Made by a program: the position numbers and the translations under genes. Below are positions 59,220-64,000 of a stretch of 64,000 nt of DNA, piece by piece. Within the stretch, counting starts at the first letter, position 1, and each line of letters opens with the position of its first letter. The notes beneath the pieces were generated by a model. That model did not search any database and had not been told where the DNA came from. It saw only the letters and a program-made list of their open reading frames with translations. Origin of the DNA: Candidatus Poribacteria bacterium (GTDB lineage: Bacteria > Poribacteria > WGA-4E > WGA-3G); NCBI GenBank assembly GCA_026706025.1, contig JAPOZO010000030.1:29844-93843 (forward strand), in the 5' to 3' direction.

Positions 59220-59463
59220 GTAGGTTGGGTTGAACGGTATTGAAAGGGCGGATGTCAGTGTTCCAAACACACCCCAAATCCAAGAAACTGCCCTCTACAC
59301 TCAAGAACATAGTGAAACCCAACTTCATACCGTCAGAGTTGTGGCACTTCACAACAAAAGCGTTGGGTTTCACTCGGTCTCTGGTTGATGTGGTGTGTCA
59401 GGGGAAAAGTTCATTTTTCTATGATTTTTACGGTTTTGCTGGAATCCGTTCAACCCAACCTAC
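59220..59463. mobile_element. MITE-like element with 18-bp perfect terminal inverted repeats
   Basis: 244 bp, bounded by GTAGGTTGGGTTGAACGG (59220-59237) and its exact complement (59446-59463), with an inner 12-bp inverted repeat GTGAAACCCAAC/GTTGGGTTTCAC (59312-59323 and 59362-59373). No transposase inside. One isolated end of the same sequence is at 48930-48947. Confidence 0.75.
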
Positions 59464-59529
59464 GCTGTCATGATACAGTTTTTTCTTAAATTAACGGCTA
59501 TGGATAGGCACAAGACCAGCCCATACAGA

Positions 59530-60288
59530 TTATCTGGCTTTTAATTTCGCCCAAGTAGTCGCTAATTTCCCCTTTGCCGAGACATCCAACGCAGCTTCCC
59601 AACCGTTTTCCATGAGGAGTTGAATGTCTTCCTCCGCTAATGCTACACCTTTTTTCGTGATAAAAACCTCGTCTAACCCACCGATGAGGTTCTCACTGCC
59701 CCATCCACCAAATTTTAGGGCAGCAGGATTATCCATCGTCGCACCGACGTTTCTCTCTGTCTCCTTTTTCCCGTTAACGTATAGCGAGATAACCCCTTTC
59801 TCGCGGACAGCGACGGTGTGATGCCATCCCTTTCCAACAATATCGGTTTTACCGTCGTCAATGTGGTTTCCACCACCCTCGAAGATGAAGAAGCCGGTGT
59901 CTCTATCAATGCTTGAACTCATCGCCCAAAAACCGGCACCCCCGTTCCGTTTGATGACCACATACGCGTCCTTGTTTTCCGAGTTCATCCAGCACCCAAC
60001 AGTAAAATCGTCATCCTCAAAGTTGAAGAGGTCGTTATGCTCAATCGTGACAAACTTCGGACTTCCATCGAATTCCAATGCTTTGCCGAATTTGCCATCT
60101 ATCCATTTGGGGCCGTCAAATTCCCCATCGTTTCCATTCTCAGTAAAGTCACCAACAACTTTTCCTTTACCCTCATCAAAGAGCCACACCCCGGCAAAAT
60201 CGTCAAGATTAATTTCAGCAGTGCTAAGTGGGACCCCGATAAGACTGATACAGATACCGCACAATATTGCGAATCCACGGAATTTCAT
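59530..60288 (-). CDS. Secreted LamG-domain protein with C-terminal tag
   Basis: 252 residues from the ATG at 60288, placed by GGAGGAGGATAGAGGG; 20 upstream codons in frame lie in the intergenic gap. Signal peptide (~1-24), then LamG: FAGVWLFDEGKGKVVGDFTENGNDGEFDG, GKALEFDGSPKFVTIEH, FTVGCWMNSEN, WHHTVAVREKGVISLYVNGKKE and IGGLDEVFITKKGVALAEEDIQLLM. It ends GKLATTWAKLKAR, the shared tag. It begins 4 bp after the stop of the Gfo dehydrogenase gene, so the two form an operon. Confidence 0.88.
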   Translation of the reverse strand: MKFRGFAILCGICISLIGVPLSTAEINLDDFAGVWLFDEGKGKVVGDFTENGNDGEFDGPKWIDGKFGKALEFDGSPKFVTIEHNDLFNFEDDDFTVGCWMNSENKDAYVVIKRNGGAGFWAMSSSIDRDTGFFIFEGGGNHIDDGKTDIVGKGWHHTVAVREKGVISLYVNGKKETERNVGATMDNPAALKFGGWGSENLIGGLDEVFITKKGVALAEEDIQLLMENGWEAALDVSAKGKLATTWAKLKAR

Positions 60289-60292
60289 CCCT

Positions 60293-61354
60293 CTATCCTC
60301 CTCCGATCTCCACAGCAGCTCCTGTTTCTGCGGAGGCGTAAATAGCATCGGTTATTTTTTGAACAACAAGCGCATTTTCCAAACTCGTCAAAGGTTGCCT
60401 GTTTTCGCGTATACCGGCTGCAAAATCAGACAACGGGTTGCTGTGTGGTGATGCCGGTGCCGCTCCTAATTCTGAGAGCGATGTTGACGCTACGCCGTCT
60501 TCTGTCGTTGTACGATTATAAGTAACACTTTCCGATTTTCCATCACCCATAGTCAGCTTAAGAGAACCCTCCGTGCCGATAATTTCCCAATCTTGATGCG
60601 TGTGCATCGTCATAAACTCACCGCGTTCCACGCTGAGCACAATCCCATCCTCACATCGAATGAGCGCAGTATAATGCGTTTCAGCATCGGAGCCAGGGGT
60701 AATATGCGATTGGAACACCTCTGGCACCGTCCATGTCTGGGCAAATACGGTCTGTGGCTTGAGCTGCCACCCCGTAATTCCGAGCAGATAGTCGAGATCG
60801 TAACAGCCCCAGTTAACAAGAATACCGCCACCGTTGAGAGCCTTCGTCAGCCGCCAAGCCGGGCGCGGGGTGTCCGGTTCTTTCCCCGCACCTCTAATCG
60901 CGCGGCAGTGGACACTCCGGAGTTCACCCAAACCACCCGTCGTGATGAGTTGCGTCGCAAGCCTCGCAGCTCCACTGAAACGGTTCCGCGAGGAACAACA
61001 CCCTGAGATTAAGTCGCCACGCGCAGCGATAAGCTGTTCGACCTCAGCAGCGTTCATCGCAATCGGTTTTTCAATCAGAACATGCTTGCCTTTCTCAAAT
61101 GCACGTAAGGCAACTTCTGTCCGGTATTGCGTCGGAAACGCGAGCACCACCGCTTCGATTTCATCGTCGTTGAGTAGTTCGATGTCGTTGCTATACATTT
61201 TGGGTGGGTTGAAGCGTTTCGCAGCATGGGTTCTGTTTTCCTCTATCATATCCGCCGCAGCAACTAATTCAATGTGTGATGCCTCCGATGCGATACCGAG
61301 ATGTCTGCTCCCGATGACGCCACATCCGATTACACCGACTTTTACGGGTTCCAT
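60293..61354 (-). CDS. Gfo/Idh/MocA family oxidoreductase
   Basis: 353 residues from the ATG at 61354 (AAAGGA upstream); 24 further in-frame codons upstream look non-coding. Rossmann domain VKVGVIGCGVIGSRHLGIA (GxGxxG) and HVLIEKPIAMNAAEVEQLI (EKP). The C-terminal domain includes GGGILVNWGCYDLDYLLGITGW. NAD(P)-linked sugar dehydrogenase class, cytoplasmic. A Cys-pair patch (SGCCSSRNRFSG) is unusual. In operon with the LamG gene. Substrate unknown. Confidence 0.9.
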   Translation of the reverse strand: MEPVKVGVIGCGVIGSRHLGIASEASHIELVAAADMIEENRTHAAKRFNPPKMYSNDIELLNDDEIEAVVLAFPTQYRTEVALRAFEKGKHVLIEKPIAMNAAEVEQLIAARGDLISGCCSSRNRFSGAARLATQLITTGGLGELRSVHCRAIRGAGKEPDTPRPAWRLTKALNGGGILVNWGCYDLDYLLGITGWQLKPQTVFAQTWTVPEVFQSHITPGSDAETHYTALIRCEDGIVLSVERGEFMTMHTHQDWEIIGTEGSLKLTMGDGKSESVTYNRTTTEDGVASTSLSELGAAPASPHSNPLSDFAAGIRENRQPLTSLENALVVQKITDAIYASAETGAAVEIGGG

Positions 61355-61588
61355 AATATAATTAAAGGGTCCTTTCTCAAGATGAAGTTTAAGCGGTAGG
61401 AACGAATGCTGAGTCGATGCCAACAATTGGACATTGATCCCAGACTTTATTCACTTTAGTATGGCACAGAGACGAATTGATGTCAAGGAAATTGTAATGT
61501 GCGGATGCGTTTGTAAGAAGTTGGAGAGCGCGACGAGAAACATGAGCGGATATATGAAAATCCGCTCTATGACAGGGAGAAGGTTGCT

Positions 61589-62377
61589 TTAAAACGAGGC
61601 TTTGATTCGTCCCCAACGGGTTGCAAGTTTGCCTTGCGGTTGCACAGGCAGACCGTTCGCTTCAAAAACTTGTTTAACTTCATTTGCAGATAAAGCTTTG
61701 TTATAAATCAGAACCTCGTCGATGATGCCTACAAATCCGCCATCGCCTGCATGCCCAATCTCCATTTCTGAGCCACCCGTTGACATCGGACCATTGTAAT
61801 TCTGTTCTTTCTCCAACTTCCCATCAACATAAAGAAACATCTCTTTGTCAGCGACGACACCGACAAGATGATGCCACTTCCCTTTATCAAACTGAGGCGC
61901 GCCAAAACCGCCGTCCCCTTGCCAACCCGGTTGAACAATGAATTCCATCTCTTGACCGGCATTTCTGCCATCAAACCGCAATGCCCAGCCGTTGACATCA
62001 CGCTGCGCGACTATCGTGCCGCAGCAGCCAGCAACGACACCTTTCACAGGGCTATCGCTATCAGCATTCACCCAAGCGGCAACGCTCATCTCTTTTTCTC
62101 CAGCAAATTCTAATGAAGCCGTGCCGGGAATATGTACAGAATTCGTGCCGTTGAATTCGAGGGCTTTCCCCACTTTGCCAGCGACAGATTTCGGATTATC
62201 CTTAAGTTCTCCATCGTTAGCACCTAAGACATCCTCGACTTTGCCACCCGCGATAGTTCCATCATCAAAGGACCAGTAACTCACCACACCGTCTAACGGA
62301 AGTTGCGCCTCCGTTAAAGGAATCGCGACAAAGAGGCAGGCAATACACAGTATTGATATCGATGTTTTTTTTAGCAT
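61589..62377 (-). CDS. Secreted LamG-domain protein with C-terminal tag
   Basis: 262 residues. Signal peptide (~1-25), then one LamG domain: GVVSYWSFDDGTIAGGKVEDVLGANDGELK, GKALEFNGTNSVHIPG, MSVAAWVNADSDSPVKGVVAGCCGTIVAQRD, KWHHLVGVVADKEMFLYVDGKLE and VGIIDEVLIYNKALSANEVKQVFE. It ends GKLATRWGRIKASF, the shared tag with Arg at the third position. The adjacent Cys pair in the VAGCCGTI segment could form a disulfide with another chain. Likely surface or secreted carbohydrate-binding module. Confidence 0.88.
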   Translation of the reverse strand: MLKKTSISILCIACLFVAIPLTEAQLPLDGVVSYWSFDDGTIAGGKVEDVLGANDGELKDNPKSVAGKVGKALEFNGTNSVHIPGTASLEFAGEKEMSVAAWVNADSDSPVKGVVAGCCGTIVAQRDVNGWALRFDGRNAGQEMEFIVQPGWQGDGGFGAPQFDKGKWHHLVGVVADKEMFLYVDGKLEKEQNYNGPMSTGGSEMEIGHAGDGGFVGIIDEVLIYNKALSANEVKQVFEANGLPVQPQGKLATRWGRIKASF

Positions 62378-62464
62378 GTAATCTTGTTTATCTCCTCATA
62401 TTTATTTCGATTTGACGAAGGGAGGCGGGCAAGGACGAGCATCACCCGCCTACCAAGTAGATTA

Positions 62465-63271
62465 TTAGTATTGCTGTTTAACATCCGCCCAAGTCGTAGA
62501 GAGTTTATCTTGCGGTTCGACGGGTGTCAAAAGCAACGCCGAAAGTCCTTTATCCATCATCATCTGGATCTCATCAGCACTGAGTGCAACGTTGAAAATG
62601 GCAACTTCATCAATAATCGCATTGCCGAATCTGCCATCGCAACAGGTATCTCTACCGATGAATAGCGGACCGTTGTCGGCATCAATAGGATCTTGATTAA
62701 TTGTCATTGAACTTTCCGAAATGCCATCAATATAGATATTCCACTCACCGGTTGCACTGTCAAACGTGGTGGTGTAGAGATGCCAGTCGGTGATGTCGTT
62801 CGGTCCGACTTCGCCATCGCGCCAACCACCGGGCTTATTCCAGCAGCCATTGTTACAAATCGGCCAAGAAACGTTTTTCGTATTTGCATTCGGATGGATG
62901 ATGTACGCGTTCCGTTTTTCGACCATCCAACCGTGCTGATTCCACGTCTCTGTCATGCTTTTAACCCAAAGCGAAACAGTAATGGCATCTGTTGGATTTA
63001 CGTGTGCAGGGACTTCGACATAAGCATTTACGCCATCGAGTTCCAACCCTGAACCAAACACGCCATTAACCCACGACGGGTTTCCTTCTATTGTGGCATC
63101 AAGCGCACTGTCAGATGAATCCGCCGCAAGATTGCCACTGCCTTCGTCAAAGAGCCAGAGACCCGTTAACGTGCTCAACTCAAGTTGTGCGAACGCAGAT
63201 GGAACAGCAAACAGGCAAACACTCAGCAGTAGACCGAGGCCTATGAAGGTTAATTGTCTCATAAATTTCAT
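62465..63271 (-). CDS. Secreted LamG-domain protein with C-terminal tag
   Basis: 268 residues. Signal peptide (~1-28), then one LamG domain: LTGLWLFDEGSGNLAADSSDSALDATIEGNPSWVNG, GLELDGVNAYVEVPAHVNP, ITVSLWVKSM, DWHLYTTTFDSATGEWNIYIDG and NAIIDEVAIFNVALSADEIQMMMD. It ends DKLSTTWADVKQQY, the shared tag. Two Cys pairs (CNNGC and TCC) suggest disulfides. GGAGG is placed before the ATG. 87 bp separate it from the next LamG gene, possibly one transcript. Confidence 0.88.
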   Translation of the reverse strand: MKFMRQLTFIGLGLLLSVCLFAVPSAFAQLELSTLTGLWLFDEGSGNLAADSSDSALDATIEGNPSWVNGVFGSGLELDGVNAYVEVPAHVNPTDAITVSLWVKSMTETWNQHGWMVEKRNAYIIHPNANTKNVSWPICNNGCWNKPGGWRDGEVGPNDITDWHLYTTTFDSATGEWNIYIDGISESSMTINQDPIDADNGPLFIGRDTCCDGRFGNAIIDEVAIFNVALSADEIQMMMDKGLSALLLTPVEPQDKLSTTWADVKQQY

Positions 63272-63831
63272 GAAAACCTCCTAATGTATGTAGGTATTTG
63301 CGTCTGAACAAACCAAATTTGGTTAAGGATGCGAGATTTTTTAAACCTATAGGTACGATTATTATGCCACAAGGTTCCGTTTGTGTCAATCAATTTTTTA
63401 GTATGCGATTGAATTCATTATTCTTTGGGACAGTTACGGACGGTATGTGCACGGATTAACCCGTAGCATAAGGGTCAATTTAAAAAAATAACCGTCGCGA
63501 CCCCCAGACCGGTAGGTTCGGAATGTAATACAAGGAATGGATTTAGTCTATTCCCAGACCAAATCCCCCAACCGAACCATAGGTGTCAATTTAGCGATTT
63601 TCCGTGCCATTCTCGTCCTACTAAGTCTGAACTGTGATTTCTGTGATTTTTCTGATTTTTCTGATAAGATCTCTGATGAAAAATAGGATGCTGAGTGTGG
63701 GGTTGAAGTTTGTTGAAGTTTCTACAGAGAGGGCGTTCCTGCGGAACTGCTAAGTCGTCAGGACTGGGTTTTCAGTTTTCGGTTGCTTGTGATGGGTTCT
63801 CTTATCATGGGCATCATAGCCATCAGAGAAA
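63272..63831. repeat. Gene-free stretch with GGTAGGTTCGG-type element
   Basis: About 560 bp without a convincing gene. At 63511-63580 ACCGGTAGGTTCGGAATG and CCAACCGAACCATAGGTG form an imperfect inverted pair around a 40-bp centre, in the same sequence context (GTCAATTTA words) as the element near 14909. Further right are TGTGATTTCTGTGATTTTTC direct words. Confidence 0.5.
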
Positions 63832-64000
63832 TCACAGTTCAGAACGCAACAGTTGCAGGCGTGTGTCCATTTTGAGGATAAAGGTTTCCGTTGGCAGTGG
63901 CAAGAATGAGGGAGAACACACTACAAAGACAGTCGCCAGTAAAAGCAACGCGCCAGCAATCAAAAGACCACCAGCGCGTCGGTTGAAAAGGGTTGATTGT
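63832..64000 (-). CDS. C-terminal end of a membrane protein (runs off the right edge)
   Basis: About 55 codons open from the window edge to a TGA at 63832-63834. The frame reads RRAGGLLIAGALLLLATVFV, one transmembrane helix, then a short Pro-containing segment and an amphipathic tail ending LRSEL. A second frame is also open here, so the call is tentative. No family can be recognised from this piece. Confidence 0.35.
   Translation of the reverse strand, partial: QSTLFNRRAGGLLIAGALLLLATVFVVCSPSFLPLPTETFILKMDTRLQLLRSEL

Noticed and set aside
1..64000. tRNA, rRNA or selC (tRNA-Sec) genes
   Set aside because: None was recognised by eye in the intergenic regions. selA, selB, selC and selD must be elsewhere if the UGA decoding is right. 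A tRNA-finder run would be needed to exclude short RNA genes.

Overview
The window reads as a bacterial chromosome segment of moderate GC content. Its mix of genes resembles Candidatus Poribacteria and related sponge- or marine-associated lineages: many LamG-domain secreted proteins, phytanoyl-CoA dioxygenase (PhyH) family enzymes, Gfo/Idh/MocA dehydrogenases, a sulfatase, WD40 proteins, Uma2 nucleases and abundant short palindromic intergenic repeats. This assignment is an inference from gene content and protein style, since there is no rRNA in the window. UGA is an ordinary stop for many genes here, so the genetic code is standard.

Layout. 1-2.7 kb (minus): the 5' part of alaS, recX and a ThuA-like gene. 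2.8-10.9 kb (plus): four tandem WD40 proteins, two of them carrying an intact metzincin-type zinc protease domain, one a decayed protease domain and one none, followed by coaD. 11-16.4 kb: a TonB-dependent receptor and two secreted proteins with carboxypeptidase-regulatory-like domains. 16.4-22.6 kb: a tight cluster of two Gfo/Idh/MocA oxidoreductases, an orphan ABC ATPase, a PhyH oxygenase and a CehA/McbA-like metallohydrolase. 22.6-33.5 kb: a WD40 lipoprotein, a gene remnant, a MazF-like toxin-antitoxin pair, a dehydrogenase, a transporter, a cyclase-family enzyme, a PD40 propeller, paired lipoproteins, a methyltransferase and small genes. 33.8-38.9 kb: two large unknown genes in one transcription unit and a parvulin-HtrA-type protease fusion. 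39-45.7 kb: LamG, Uma2, gpmI, prs, a glycosyltransferase and PhyH.

The most striking region is 45.9-48.7 kb. Two divergent transcription units encode exported heavy-metal-associated (HMA) domain proteins in which the first Cys of the metal-binding CxxC is replaced by an in-frame UGA. There are two single-domain lipoproteins on the minus strand and one five-domain protein on the plus strand with four UGA codons. Every one of these six UGAs is followed at the same distance by the same perfect hairpin with a GGA loop, as expected of a bacterial SECIS element. The fifth domain, which has a normal Cys codon, has lost the hairpin by a synonymous change. A fourth predicted selenoprotein, an exported peroxiredoxin with a UxxC active site, lies at 56.6 kb with its own 7-bp hairpin. 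Conventional gene callers would fragment all of these; an antisense ORF covers most of the five-domain gene.

49-52 kb holds a canonical sigma-54 promoter with two upstream 17-bp dyads, ahead of a run of small secreted or membrane proteins. 52-63.3 kb holds a Cho-like GIY-YIG nuclease, four more LamG proteins, PhyH, sulfatase, selenoperoxiredoxin, sugar isomerase, SGNH hydrolase and a Gfo dehydrogenase. Five LamG proteins and one PD40 propeller end in the same short C-terminal motif (about L-[TAS]-T-T-W-[GA]-x-[ILV]-K), a candidate sorting or anchoring tag. The oxidoreductase, oxygenase, sulfatase, isomerase and esterase genes together suggest catabolism of modified (possibly sulfated or methylated) glycans taken up from a host or marine matrix; this is inference.
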